DNA of 17,173 nt from JAXHUM01 sp034189325. Its GTDB lineage: Bacteria > Desulfobacterota > DSM-4660 > Desulfatiglandales > Desulfatiglandaceae. The stretch spans positions 1 through 17,173 of the forward strand of contig JAXHUM010000115.1 in NCBI GenBank assembly GCA_034189325.1, written 5' to 3'. The position numbers were made by a program, and so were the translations under genes. A model generated the notes under the pieces. That model was given only the letters and a program-made list of their open reading frames with translations. It ran no database searches and was not told the DNA's origin. Shown one piece after another: positions 1-8,247 of this stretch (position 1 is the first letter of the stretch; each line of letters starts with the position of its first letter).

Positions 1-9
1 TGAGTAGAT

Positions 10-930
10 ATGATACTAAAGATTGGTACAAGAGGCAGTCAACTGGCCCTTGCGCAGAGTCGCTGGGTTAAAACGAGGATTGAAGAACAGCATCCTCATG
101 TACATGTTGAACTGGCGGTGATTAAGACAAAGGGGGATAAGATTCTTGACTCTCCCTTGAACCTCATTGGAGGAAAAGGCCTCTTTGTTAAGGAGATCGA
201 AGACGCCTTATTGAACCACCATGTGGATCTGGCGGTCCACAGCATGAAAGACCTCCCTTCGACACTCCCCGAGGGACTTATGCTGGCCGCCTTCCCCGAA
301 AGGGAGATCCCCTATGACGCCCTCATATCTATCGGCAATGAGAGGCTGACCCAGCTTCCTGCGGGCGCTCGAGTGGGGACCGGCAGCTTGAGGAGAAAGT
401 CCCAGATACTTCATCTACGACCTGACCTCGATATTGTCTCTCTCAGGGGAAATGTCGGCACCCGGTTGAAAAAACTGGAATCGGAAGGCCTTCAAGCGGT
501 CGTGCTGGCCGCCGCGGGTCTCAAAAGGCTCGGCTTTGAAAATAGGATCACCACGATTCTCGGAGACGCCGATGTCCTCCCCGCCGTTGGGCAAGGCGCG
601 TTGGGCCTGGAAGTGAGAAGCGATGACGACCGAACCATAGGTCTTGTCGAGACCCTAAACCATGGGCCCACGGAAATCGCTGTCAAGGCGGAAAGGGCCT
701 TTCTGGAGGAACTTCAAGGCGGCTGCCAGGTGCCTATTGCAGGCTTTGCCCTTTCAAGCGGGGAAGAACTGCGTTTGCAGGGAATGGTGGCAGACCTTGA
801 GGGGGACAGGCTGATCAGAGATGAAATACGGGGCTCAACGAGGGAAGCAGAGGAGATCGGAGTCAAACTGGCAAGGAAAATGCTCGATTCAGGTGCGAAT
901 GAAATCCTGAAGGAGTTCTATTTCGGCTGA
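10..930 (+). CDS. hemC: Porphobilinogen deaminase (hydroxymethylbilane synthase)
   Basis: Cytosolic enzyme that condenses four porphobilinogen molecules into hydroxymethylbilane, the linear tetrapyrrole used by uroporphyrinogen-III synthase. The 306-residue product has the usual family length and starts with the typical KIGTRGSQLALAQ segment. HSMKDLP carries the catalytic aspartate (about D81). GTGSLRRKSQ and LRGNVGTRL supply the substrate-binding arginines. Cys239 in ELQGGCQVP is the attachment site of the dipyrromethane cofactor. Only nine bases precede the ATG; they begin with TGA, which could be the stop of an upstream gene (hemA often lies there, not verifiable here). The cobA-hemD fusion follows after 74 bp and uses this enzyme's product, so the two probably form one operon. 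No defects are visible. Confidence 0.97.
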   Translation: MILKIGTRGSQLALAQSRWVKTRIEEQHPHVHVELAVIKTKGDKILDSPLNLIGGKGLFVKEIEDALLNHHVDLAVHSMKDLPSTLPEGLMLAAFPEREIPYDALISIGNERLTQLPAGARVGTGSLRRKSQILHLRPDLDIVSLRGNVGTRLKKLESEGLQAVVLAAAGLKRLGFENRITTILGDADVLPAVGQGALGLEVRSDDDRTIGLVETLNHGPTEIAVKAERAFLEELQGGCQVPIAGFALSSGEELRLQGMVADLEGDRLIRDEIRGSTREAEEIGVKLARKMLDSGANEILKEFYFG

Positions 931-1004
931 GAATTTGTTCCATTCGGTTCTATCAGAGTTTGACGATCCAACGAACAATACGAATCCATCAAGGGTATTT
1001 GGCT

Positions 1005-2558
1005 ATGACTACAAACAAAAGAGGAAAAGTATACCTCGTGGGAGCAGGCCCGGGCGATCCCGGACTGATGACGCTGAAGGGAAAAGAGTGCCTTCACAGC
1101 GCTGACGTGGTTGTCTATGATTACCTGGCGAACTCGGCCTTTCTCGACTACGCCGGTGACGGGGCGGAGTTGATTTACGTAGGAAAAAAGGGTGGGTGTC
1201 ACACCAAGACCCAAGAAGAAATCAGCTCACTCATAACAAACAAGGCCCTTGAGGGAAAGATGGTTGTCAGACTCAAGGGTGGGGATCCCTTTGTGTTCGG
1301 ACGGGGCGGTGAAGAGAGCCAGGAGCTTGCAAGGGCTGGTGTGGATTTTGAGGTGGTGCCTGGCGTGACCTCGGCCATCGCTGTGCCCGCTTACGCAGGC
1401 ATACCTCTGACACACAGGGATCATGCCTCCTCAGTTGCCTTTATTACCGGTCATGAAGATCCTACCAAAGAAACATCGAGTATTGCCTGGGATAAACTGG
1501 CAACAGGCGTAGACACCCTTGTTTTTTTGATGGGCGTCAAGACCCTGCCTATGATTGCTGAGAACCTCCTCGCCTCCGGACGCTCTCCTGATACGCCTGT
1601 GGCCGTCATTGAAAACGGCACAACCCCCGGACAGAGGACCACTGAAGCCAGACTCAAAGACATTGCTCGTGTCTTTGAAAAAGCAGATATCAAACCTCCC
1701 GCCATCATTGTGTTGGGAGATGTCGTCTCTTTGAGAGATAAACTCAACTGGTTTGAGTCTATGCCTCTCTTCGGCAAGAAGATCGTCGTGACTCGGGCCA
1801 CTGAGCAGGCAAGCGGGTTCTTAAAGTCCCTATCAAGACTGGGCGCCTCTTGTATCGAGTTTCCGACCATTGAGGTTGTGCCTCCTGATGATGACTGGCG
1901 CGCACTTGACCGGGCCATAGGGATTATCGAGACATATGAGTGGCTCCTTTTTACGTCGGCAAACGGAGTCAGGTATTTCCTGGAGCGACTCTACATGTGC
2001 GGAAGAGATGTCCGGGACCTCCAGGGACGGCGGATCGGCGCTATAGGCCCGAAGACGGCCCAGGCATGGTCTGACCTGGGCATCCGGCCGGACCTTGTTC
2101 CTTCGGAATACAGGGCGGAGGCTGTTGTGGCTGCTCTAGAGCAATATGGTGTGAAGGGGACAAAAGTTCTCCTTCCCAGGGCCACTGTGGCAAGAGACAT
2201 CTTACCTGAGGAGCTGAGAAAAATGGGTGCCTCGGTGGATGTGATTCCCGCCTACCGAACCCGAAAACCTGACCATGACACGGAAAGGGTCAGAGGGATG
2301 TTCGCACGAGGAGAGATCGACATGGTGACCTTCACCAGTTCTTCCACTGTCACCAACTTTGTCGATATGTTTGGGCCCGACCCAAAGGATCTCGCCAAGT
2401 CCATGGCAGAGGTGACTGTCGCCTGTATCGGGCCGATCACGGCGAAAACCGCAGAGGAAAAGGGCTTTCATGTGAGCCTCATGCCGAGCGAATACACCAT
2501 TGAGGCACTCACTGAAGGCATTAGAGAGTACTTTGCCCCTGAAACTTCTTTAGAATGA
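1005..2558 (+). CDS. cobA/hemD: Fused uroporphyrinogen-III C-methyltransferase / uroporphyrinogen-III synthase
   Basis: Bifunctional protein of 517 residues. The N-terminal half (about 1-250) is a SAM-dependent tetrapyrrole methylase making precorrin-2. Its motifs are VGAGPGDPGLMTLKG, VVYDYLAN, RLKGGDPFVFGRGGEE and PGVTSAIAVPAYAGIPLTHR. The C-terminal half (from about GKKIVVTRATEQASGF) is a HemD domain that cyclises hydroxymethylbilane; it has typical FTSANGVRYF and FTSSSTVTNF segments. No CysG-type dehydrogenase/ferrochelatase domain is present. I chose the ATG at 1005 because AAGGG lies nine bases upstream and the next residues lead straight into the methylase fold. The frame stays open to a TTG at 960, but that extension (RTIRIHQGYLA) has no family support. 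This fusion is common in deltaproteobacteria and clostridia. It sits between hemC and a NamZ-type gene with a 9-bp gap to the latter. Confidence 0.95.
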   Translation: MTTNKRGKVYLVGAGPGDPGLMTLKGKECLHSADVVVYDYLANSAFLDYAGDGAELIYVGKKGGCHTKTQEEISSLITNKALEGKMVVRLKGGDPFVFGRGGEESQELARAGVDFEVVPGVTSAIAVPAYAGIPLTHRDHASSVAFITGHEDPTKETSSIAWDKLATGVDTLVFLMGVKTLPMIAENLLASGRSPDTPVAVIENGTTPGQRTTEARLKDIARVFEKADIKPPAIIVLGDVVSLRDKLNWFESMPLFGKKIVVTRATEQASGFLKSLSRLGASCIEFPTIEVVPPDDDWRALDRAIGIIETYEWLLFTSANGVRYFLERLYMCGRDVRDLQGRRIGAIGPKTAQAWSDLGIRPDLVPSEYRAEAVVAALEQYGVKGTKVLLPRATVARDILPEELRKMGASVDVIPAYRTRKPDHDTERVRGMFARGEIDMVTFTSSSTVTNFVDMFGPDPKDLAKSMAEVTVACIGPITAKTAEEKGFHVSLMPSEYTIEALTEGIREYFAPETSLE

Positions 2559-2567
2559 ACAGGTAAG

Positions 2568-3743
2568 ATGAAAAAAGTCCTGACAGGCCTTGATTGTTTC
2601 CGTGAAAAGGCATGGAAAGAATATAAAGGTTGCCGACTGGGCCTCCTTGCTCATCAGGCCTCTGTAGATACTGGCTTCCGTACTGCCAAAGAGGTTATTT
2701 CCCAGCGTCTGCCTGGACAACTCAAGGCCCTGTTCGGTCCTCAGCATGGGTATGGCGGAGAAGATCAGGATAACATGATAGAAACAAATCACTCCCGTGA
2801 CAAACAATTAGGTATTCCTATATTCAGCCTATACGCCGAATCAAGGGAACCGCTCCCACACATGATGGAGATGATTGATGTATTGATCGTAGACTTGCAG
2901 GATGTAGGGGCAAGGGTTTACACCTTTGCCTCCACCATGCTCAGCTGCCTGAAAGCGGCAGCGAGGGAGGGCAAGAGAGTCGTTATATTGGACAGGCCGA
3001 ACCCTCTGGGGGGCGAGATCATTGAGGGAAATCTCCTCCGCACGGACCTGTTTTCCTTTGTAGGGCCCTACAGCTTTCCTATGCGTCACGGCCTCACAAT
3101 GGGTGAAATGGCGCAAATTTTTAACGATAGACTCGACATCGGGAGCGACCTGGAAATTGTGAGAATGGAAGGATGGTACCGAGAGATGTTATGGCGTGAT
3201 ACAGCCCTTCAATGGACCATGCCATCCCCCAACATGCCCTTCCCGGAAACAGCATATGTTTATCCCGGGCAAGTGATCTGGGAAGGGACCAACCTCTCTG
3301 AAGGAAGAGGGACGTGCAGACCATTCGAGATCTTCGGCGCCCCGTTCTTTGATTGCCGATCCATACGGAACATGTTGGAACCGGAGGCAAAAAAAGGGTG
3401 CTATCTTCTGGAGTACTCATTCCGGCCCACTTTCCACAAATGGAAAGGAAAACTCTCTCATGGTTTTATGATTCATATAACAGATCTTCATCAATACCAG
3501 CCCTATTTGACTTCCATCGCACTCCTGAAAGCGGTTATCGCATTACACCCGGATGCCTTCGAGTGGAAAAAGCCACCCTATGAGTATGAATACGAAAAAA
3601 GGCCGATAGATATGATTTTAGGTGATTCAGACCTTCGACGCGACCTGGAGGCTGGAGTAACTGTCGGCAAGATTAGAGAAAGATGGCTGTCAGATCTGGA
3701 AGATTTTTCACAATGGAGGAGGCCCTATCTTCTCTATTCATAA
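2568..3743 (+). CDS. DUF1343 family protein, NamZ-type exo-beta-N-acetylmuramidase
   Basis: Protein of 391 residues covering the whole DUF1343 family. Characterised members (NamZ of Bacillus subtilis) release N-acetylmuramic acid from the non-reducing end of peptidoglycan fragments. Hallmarks are LGLLAHQASVD near the N-terminus, LFGPQHGYGGEDQDNM (about 55-70), DVLIVDLQDVGARVYTFASTM, VVILDRPNPLGGEIIEGN, FPMRHGLTMGEMA, and the C-terminal YEYEYEKRPIDMILG segment. Most family members I recall carry Glu in the (A/G)PEHG motif, but here residue 59 is Gln. There is no signal peptide or lipobox, so the protein is probably cytoplasmic, which fits recycling of imported muropeptides. It starts nine bases after cobA-hemD and is probably co-transcribed, although no functional link to tetrapyrroles is evident. 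The ribosome-binding site (AGGTAAG) is weak. Confidence 0.85.
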   Translation: MKKVLTGLDCFREKAWKEYKGCRLGLLAHQASVDTGFRTAKEVISQRLPGQLKALFGPQHGYGGEDQDNMIETNHSRDKQLGIPIFSLYAESREPLPHMMEMIDVLIVDLQDVGARVYTFASTMLSCLKAAAREGKRVVILDRPNPLGGEIIEGNLLRTDLFSFVGPYSFPMRHGLTMGEMAQIFNDRLDIGSDLEIVRMEGWYREMLWRDTALQWTMPSPNMPFPETAYVYPGQVIWEGTNLSEGRGTCRPFEIFGAPFFDCRSIRNMLEPEAKKGCYLLEYSFRPTFHKWKGKLSHGFMIHITDLHQYQPYLTSIALLKAVIALHPDAFEWKKPPYEYEYEKRPIDMILGDSDLRRDLEAGVTVGKIRERWLSDLEDFSQWRRPYLLYS

Positions 3744-3823
3744 AGTTAGGAGCCCCCATATCCTTGTATAATTTGTCGGCTATGTCACTGTACTCCCGGC
3801 TAGTCTCTTGGCAAGGTGGTCTT

Positions 3824-3940
3824 TCATCCATCCGACTGAATAGCCTTATAGAGCAGTTCCTTGAGTAGTTTCCTCTCATCTTTATTGACCATGAACAGAG
3901 CGCCTGAACTGTCGTGTAATGAAGAATCGCTTTGCTTTGG
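3824..3940 (-). other. Possible decayed or startless small ORF
   Basis: The minus-strand frame ending at the TGA at 3824 has a protein-like, charged helical segment (MVNKDERKLLKELLYKAIQ) beginning with an ATG at 3892 and open upstream through PKQSDSSLHDSSGALF to a stop near 3960. The upstream part has no good start codon. The internal ATG gives only 22 residues and has no clear ribosome-binding site. A neighbouring frame then continues with DERPPCQETSREYSDIADK toward the muramidase 3' end, as if the gene had been frameshifted. It lies directly downstream of the small HTH gene on the same strand. I do not recognise any family, so this may be chance. Confidence 0.2.
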
Positions 3941-3960
3941 CTGTTCAAATGAAAAATCCC

Positions 3961-4131
3961 TTATTCATTCTGTTCGCCGCTGATCCACTTATCAATGGCT
4001 TCCTTGTCGAAGCGCCATACTCTCCCGATGCGAATCGCCGGGATTTTGCCCTCTCCGGCATATTTGCAGATGGTGATTTCATGCAACTTCAGATACTTCG
4101 CGAGTTCCTTGGTAGTCATTATTTCCGGCAT
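3961..4131 (-). CDS. Small excisionase/MerR-like helix-turn-helix DNA-binding protein
   Basis: A 56-residue protein. It begins MPEIMTTKELAKYLKLHEIT, continues ICKYAGEGKIPAIRIGRVW and ends RFDKEAIDKWISGEQNE. This is the compact HTH_17 / excisionase-family fold: a winged helix with the typical IPAIRIGRVWRFDKEAIDKWI wing and C-terminal helix. A strong GAGGAGT Shine-Dalgarno lies five bases upstream of the ATG, which supports real translation. Family members are phage or integrative-element excisionases or small transcriptional regulators. No integrase or toxin partner is visible, so excision activity cannot be claimed, and a stand-alone regulator is equally likely. A perfect 12-bp palindrome (4153-4164) sits just ahead of its ribosome-binding site and may be its operator. 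Confidence 0.85.
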   Translation of the reverse strand: MPEIMTTKELAKYLKLHEITICKYAGEGKIPAIRIGRVWRFDKEAIDKWISGEQNE

Positions 4132-4152
4132 CGTATACTCCTCTAATCCTTA

Positions 4153-4164
4153 TTGGATATCCAA
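4153..4164. promoter_or_regulatory. 12-bp perfect palindrome upstream of the small HTH gene
   Basis: TTGGATATCCAA reads identically on both strands and lies about 10 bases upstream of the ribosome-binding site of the HTH gene at 4131. This is the position expected for an autoregulatory operator. The palindrome is seen directly; its role as an operator is inference. Confidence 0.35.
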
Positions 4165-4174
4165 GCATATAAGT

Positions 4175-4208
4175 GAGACAGCATCCTGTCATCATGGGAT
4201 GGTGTCTC
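4175..4208. repeat. Inverted repeat, 12-bp arms with one mismatch, 10-bp loop
   Basis: GAGACAGCATCC and GGATGGTGTCTC are complementary at 11 of 12 positions and flank the loop TGTCATCATG. No T-run follows on either strand, so it is not a standard intrinsic terminator. It lies in the leader or promoter region of the minus-strand HTH gene and could be an operator, an RNA hairpin or the trace of a small mobile element. Confidence 0.5.
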
Positions 4209-4334
4209 TGAATACTGGGGGACATTCTGCTCAACAGAATCATTCTCTTCTCTCGGTCAGATCACAATCGAGCTTTTTTCGCCAGTGTATATTGAATCAT
4301 ACTACCGAAAAGCTTTTAAGTCAACAAGAAATAC

Positions 4335-4361
4335 GTTAACAGTTAACAAAGATAGGTTAAC
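4335..4361. repeat. Three GTTAAC palindromes spaced at multiples of 7 bp
   Basis: GTTAAC occurs at 4335-4340, 4342-4347 and 4356-4361, with start-to-start distances of 7 and 14 bp. The rest of the stretch from 4209 to 4683 shows no gene I can support. It ends with the ribosome-binding site (TTAGGAG at 4672-4678) of the downstream hydrolase. Such spaced palindromes can be protein-binding sites, but this cluster could also be an accident of AT-rich sequence. Confidence 0.3.
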
Positions 4362-4683
4362 TTTAGTACATTCAGCTTCTTTTGCTTTTACAATGTTCCG
4401 TTCCCACATATTTAGATCAAGAATTGAGATCTTGTGGTCAAGGTGGTCAGGCTTCCATGGAATCGATTGAGGGACAAAAGGGTAAGGAGGAAGCAAGAGA
4501 CTTTGCAGTCAATCAAAAATAGTGATAAGCTCTCCCAGAAACCCCCTTTTTAGTGACCCTGAAATTCTTGTGTTCAACCATCATGATAGAAGATATGGCA
4601 ACGAGGTGAGGGGGATAGGAGGGTTGTCAGCAAACAAACTTGGAGAGTGCTCCCTGTACCGATAAAAGCCTTAGGAGTGTGTT

Positions 4684-5673
4684 ATGATAGAAAAAGTATT
4701 ACCCGATGTATACAGACTGGAGATTCCCCTTCCTCAGAATCCCTTAAAGGCTGTGAATTCATATGTGATCAAGGGAGAGGACAGAAATCTTATTATCGAC
4801 ACGGGATTGAACAGAAAGGAGTGTAAAGAGGCCTTTGATTCGGGCCTCGATGAGCTTGGCATCAAGAGAGAAGAGACTGACCTTTTTATCACCCATCTCC
4901 ATGCCGACCATTTCGGACTTGTTGGATATCTTGCATCGGAATCATCCAAAGTCTATTTCAACCGTCCCGATTCGGAGATTATTGAGGCAAAGGGGCATTG
5001 GAATCGGATGGTAAACTATGCCGGACAAAACGGATTTCCCGAGGAAGAACTTCAAAACGCTATCCGTAACCATCCAGGCGTCAAATTCGCCGGCGATTGG
5101 ATGCCGGACCTGAGCATCCTGAGTGAGGGAGATACCATCCAGGCGGGAGACTACCTCTTCGAATGCGTAGAAACGCCTGGGCACAGCCTCGGTCACATCT
5201 GCCTGTATGAGAGAGAAAAGAAGATACTCGTTTCAGGGGACCACATTCTCATAGATATCACGCCCAATATTCAATGTTGGTCCGATTCCATGGATTCCTT
5301 GACAAATTACCTGGAGAGCCTGGACAAGGTCAACGCTCTTGAGATCGACATTGTATTACCTGGTCATCGTCGGCTCATCAAGGACTGCAGGCAAAGGATC
5401 AAAGAACTCAAGGAACACCACAAGAACAGGTTGAATGAAGTCCTCTCAATCTTGCAGGACGATCACCAAACCGCCTTTGATGTGGCCGCACACATGACCT
5501 GGGATATCAATTATGCATCCTGGGACCTTTTCCCGGTTTCGCAGAAATGGTTTGCTACGGGTGAGGCCATCGCCCATCTGAGATGTCTCGAAGAAAGGGG
5601 GCAGATTAAGAGAAGAAAAGAGAACGGCACAAACTATTTTGCGCTCACCAACAAAGGGCATTCGCCTGTCTAG
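4684..5673 (+). CDS. Metallo-beta-lactamase-fold hydrolase with C-terminal winged helix (LACTB2-like)
   Basis: Protein of 329 residues with a complete two-metal MBL site: THLHADH (H71, H73, D75, H76), TPGHSLGH (H167), SGDH (D186) and LPGHRR (H238). After the catalytic domain (about 1-245) comes a helical linker and a winged-helix-like tail (about 250-325, WFATGEAIAHLRCLEERGQIKRR), the arrangement of the LACTB2/BLACT_WH group. Substrates in this group range from thioesters and lactones to RNA, so no specific reaction can be assigned. The ATG is preceded by TTAGGAG at 4672-4678. The gene stands alone on the plus strand and converges on asnS with only 31 bp between stop codons. I see no intrinsic terminator there. 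Confidence 0.88.
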   Translation: MIEKVLPDVYRLEIPLPQNPLKAVNSYVIKGEDRNLIIDTGLNRKECKEAFDSGLDELGIKREETDLFITHLHADHFGLVGYLASESSKVYFNRPDSEIIEAKGHWNRMVNYAGQNGFPEEELQNAIRNHPGVKFAGDWMPDLSILSEGDTIQAGDYLFECVETPGHSLGHICLYEREKKILVSGDHILIDITPNIQCWSDSMDSLTNYLESLDKVNALEIDIVLPGHRRLIKDCRQRIKELKEHHKNRLNEVLSILQDDHQTAFDVAAHMTWDINYASWDLFPVSQKWFATGEAIAHLRCLEERGQIKRRKENGTNYFALTNKGHSPV

Positions 5674-5704
5674 GTCGTCTCAACGGCAACGAAAAGAGGG
5701 CTCA

Positions 5705-7096
5705 TCAAAAACTCACATTGCCCGGAGTTCGTGGAAAGGGGATGACATCCCGAATATTGGAAAGGCCGGTTACAAACTGGATGAGACGCTCAAACCCCAG
5801 GCCAAAACCGGCATGGGGGACGGAGCCGAACTTTCTTAACTCCAAATACCACCAGTAATCATCCGGGTGGAGGTTTCCCGCCTTGATCCTTTCAAGGAGG
5901 GTGTCGTGATCATGTTCTCGTTGGCTCCCACCGATGATTTCTCCAATCTTAGGCATGAGGACATCCATGGCCCGAACCGTTTTGCCGTCTTTATTCAACT
6001 TCATATAAAACGCTTTGATCTCTTTAGGAAAGTCGACGATGACGAGCGGTTTTTTACAGGCCTTCTCGCAGAGGTATCTCTCATGCTCAGACTGCAAATC
6101 ACTGCCCCAGCTTACCGAGAACTTAAAGTTCTCCTTTGCCTTCGAGAGGATCTCTATGGCTTGAGTATAGGAGAGATATTCAAAGTCTTCCGAGACAAGG
6201 CCTTCAAGTGTATGGATCAGGGTCTTATCGATAAACCGATTAAAAAGATCCATATCTTCCTGACAGTTGTCCAGGATATAGGCAAAAAGATACTTCAAGA
6301 ATTCCACGGCAAGCTCGATGTCTCCATCCAGATCACAAAAGGCCATTTCCGGTTCGACCATCCAGAACTCGGCCAAGTGACGGGAAGTATGGGAGTTCTC
6401 CGCTCTAAAGGTAGGACCAAAGGTATACACATCTCCCATGGCAAGGGCGTAGATCTCCGCTTCAAGCTGTCCACTCACGGTCAGGTTGGCAGGGCTCCCG
6501 AAAAAATCCTTGTCAAAGTCGGCATGCCCTTCTTTTTTGGGGATGTTGTCTAGATCAAGGGTGGTCACCCTGAACATATCTCCTGCGCCCTCGCAATCAC
6601 TCCCACTGATAATAGGGGTGTGCACATAGACAAACCCTCTCTCCTGAAAGAAGGTGTGTATAGCGTAACTCAGGGCGTTCCTTATCCGTGCCACTGCGCC
6701 GAAGGTATTTGTCCTAGGCCTTAAGTGGGCGATGGTTCGAAGGAATTCAAAGGAATGTCGTTTTTTCTGGAGTGGGTACAGCTCAGGATCGGACCAACCC
6801 AAGACCTCGACCGCCTCCGCCTGGAGTTCCACTCTCTGACCTTTGCCGGGCGAAGCCGCCAGGGTTCCCTCAGCCGCAATGGAGCATCCGGTCTGTAACT
6901 GGAGGATCTCACTGGTGTAGTTTGGGAGCGCATTGTCTGCAATGACCTGGAGGCTGCTCAGGCAGGAGCCGTCATTCACTTCAATAAAGGAGAACCCTCC
7001 TTTAGAGTCTCTCCTCGTCCTGACCCAGCCCATGACCTTCAGGCGCTCCCCCGTTGAGAATTCCGACAGGGCCAGGGCAATCTTGGTCCTTTTCAA
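5705..7096 (-). CDS. asnS: Asparaginyl-tRNA synthetase
   Basis: Class IIb aminoacyl-tRNA synthetase that charges tRNA-Asn with asparagine. The N-terminal OB-fold anticodon-binding domain (about 1-100) includes VMGWVRTRRDSKGGFSFIEV. The catalytic domain follows: motif 1 region GFVYVHTPIISGSDCEGAG, motif 2 FRAENSHTSRHLAEFWMVEPE and motif 3 GFGLGFERLIQF, ending IPFPRTPGNVSF. A GTG at 7105 would give 466 residues, but it lies inside the GGGAGG Shine-Dalgarno. The TTG at 7096 (MKRTKIALAL) has that site at an 8-base spacing, so I use TTG and 463 residues. It follows serC by 26 bp on the same strand and is presumably co-transcribed. A dedicated AsnRS suggests direct Asn-tRNA formation, although a GatCAB route elsewhere cannot be excluded. 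Confidence 0.95.
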   Translation of the reverse strand: MKRTKIALALSEFSTGERLKVMGWVRTRRDSKGGFSFIEVNDGSCLSSLQVIADNALPNYTSEILQLQTGCSIAAEGTLAASPGKGQRVELQAEAVEVLGWSDPELYPLQKKRHSFEFLRTIAHLRPRTNTFGAVARIRNALSYAIHTFFQERGFVYVHTPIISGSDCEGAGDMFRVTTLDLDNIPKKEGHADFDKDFFGSPANLTVSGQLEAEIYALAMGDVYTFGPTFRAENSHTSRHLAEFWMVEPEMAFCDLDGDIELAVEFLKYLFAYILDNCQEDMDLFNRFIDKTLIHTLEGLVSEDFEYLSYTQAIEILSKAKENFKFSVSWGSDLQSEHERYLCEKACKKPLVIVDFPKEIKAFYMKLNKDGKTVRAMDVLMPKIGEIIGGSQREHDHDTLLERIKAGNLHPDDYWWYLELRKFGSVPHAGFGLGFERLIQFVTGLSNIRDVIPFPRTPGNVSF

Positions 7097-7104
7097 GGAA
7101 AACA

Positions 7105-7110
7105 CCTCCC
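7105..7110 (-). promoter_or_regulatory. Ribosome-binding site deciding the asnS start
   Basis: On the minus strand these bases read GGGAGG. The site overlaps the alternative GTG start (7105-7103) and stands eight bases from the TTG at 7096, which is why the TTG is preferred. Confidence 0.7.
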
Positions 7111-7122
7111 AAAGAGATCAGC

Positions 7123-8208
7123 CTATCCCGAGCGTTTCTCAAATTGTTTCATGAAAGAGACAAGGGTCTTCACTGCCTCCATGTCCGTGGCATTGTAAAT
7201 CGAGGCGCGGCAGCCTCCAACGGAACGGTGCCCCTTTAGCCCCCCCAGATCCTCGTTCAGGGCCTCTGCAACAAACCTCTGTTCAAGGTCCTCGCTCGGC
7301 AGTCTGAAAGTCACATTCATCAGGGACCGACTCTCTTTTTCGGCAGTACCTTTGTAAAAATCAGATCGGTCTATACAGTCATACAAAACAGCGGCCTTTT
7401 CCCGATTGATCCGATCCATGTTCTCGAGGCCCCCAATGGTCTCCTCCAGCCATTTCAGAACAAGACTGATAACATATATGACCAAGCAGGCCGGTGTGTT
7501 GAACATGGAGTTTTTCTCAGCAAATGTACGATACTTGAGCATTGTGGGGATGTCATCCGGCGCCCTCTCGAGCATATCCCTCCGTACAATCACAATAGCT
7601 GTTCCCGAAGGCCCTATGTTCTTCTGCGCTCCCCCATAAATCAGACCAAAAGGAGAGGCATCCAAAGGCCTGCTCATAATATCGGAGGACATATCACAGA
7701 CAAGGGGCACATCGCCAGCCTTGGGAAAGTCGGCCCATTGCGTTCCCTTGATTGTGTTATTAGAGGTAAAATGCAGGTAGGCCGCATCCTCATCCACTGA
7801 GAAATCCGTGGGAATATAGGAGAACCCTCGATCCTCTGATGAAGCGATGACGCGGACCTCCTTTCCCTGGATCCTTGCCTCTTTAATAGCCTTTGTGGAC
7901 CACGTTCCGGTGTTGATATAGTCAACCGGTCTTCCAGCCATTCCGAGATTCATGGGAATCATGCAGAATTGGAGGCTGGCACCCCCCTGTATGAATAGAA
8001 CTTCGAAATCTTCACTGAGATTCAGGAGCCTCTTGGTCCCTTGCACGGCCTCTTGTATCACGTCGTCAAACCATTTGGAACGATGGCTGACCTCCAATAT
8101 AGACATGCCCGAACCTTTGAAATCGAGAAGCCCCTCCTGGAGCTCCTCCAGCACAGTCAAGGGCAGGGCAGCTGGTCCGGCATTAAAATTGTGAATCCTT
8201 TTAACCAT
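7123..8208 (-). CDS. serC: Phosphoserine aminotransferase
   Basis: PLP enzyme that converts 3-phosphohydroxypyruvate and glutamate to phosphoserine in serine synthesis; it can also serve pyridoxal phosphate synthesis. The 361-residue product is full length. It begins FNAGPAALPLTVLEE and contains FIQGGASLQF, CDMSSDIMSRP and YGGAQKNIGPSG, with the PLP lysine at K196. It ends with the HRSVGGCRASIYNA segment that forms part of the active site. The ATG has AAGGAG about eight bases upstream. It precedes asnS by 26 bp, and a 144-bp leader with strong competing hairpins separates it from the upstream cooC-like gene. No anomalies are seen in the protein. Confidence 0.96.
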   Translation of the reverse strand: MVKRIHNFNAGPAALPLTVLEELQEGLLDFKGSGMSILEVSHRSKWFDDVIQEAVQGTKRLLNLSEDFEVLFIQGGASLQFCMIPMNLGMAGRPVDYINTGTWSTKAIKEARIQGKEVRVIASSEDRGFSYIPTDFSVDEDAAYLHFTSNNTIKGTQWADFPKAGDVPLVCDMSSDIMSRPLDASPFGLIYGGAQKNIGPSGTAIVIVRRDMLERAPDDIPTMLKYRTFAEKNSMFNTPACLVIYVISLVLKWLEETIGGLENMDRINREKAAVLYDCIDRSDFYKGTAEKESRSLMNVTFRLPSEDLEQRFVAEALNEDLGGLKGHRSVGGCRASIYNATDMEAVKTLVSFMKQFEKRSG

Positions 8209-8247
8209 TTATTATCTCCTTAATGTTGATTTAATATCTTAATGAAG

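Noticed and set aside
1451..1918. 155-residue minus-strand open frame
   Set aside because: Opposite the cobA-hemD fusion and rich in Ser/Arg as expected of a shadow frame.
4302..4496. 64-residue minus-strand open frame in the intergenic region
   Set aside because: No ribosome-binding site, no recognisable domain, and it runs through the GTTAAC cluster.
5867..6553. 228-residue plus-strand open frame
   Set aside because: It lies wholly antisense to asnS, whose protein is unmistakable, and has no family features.
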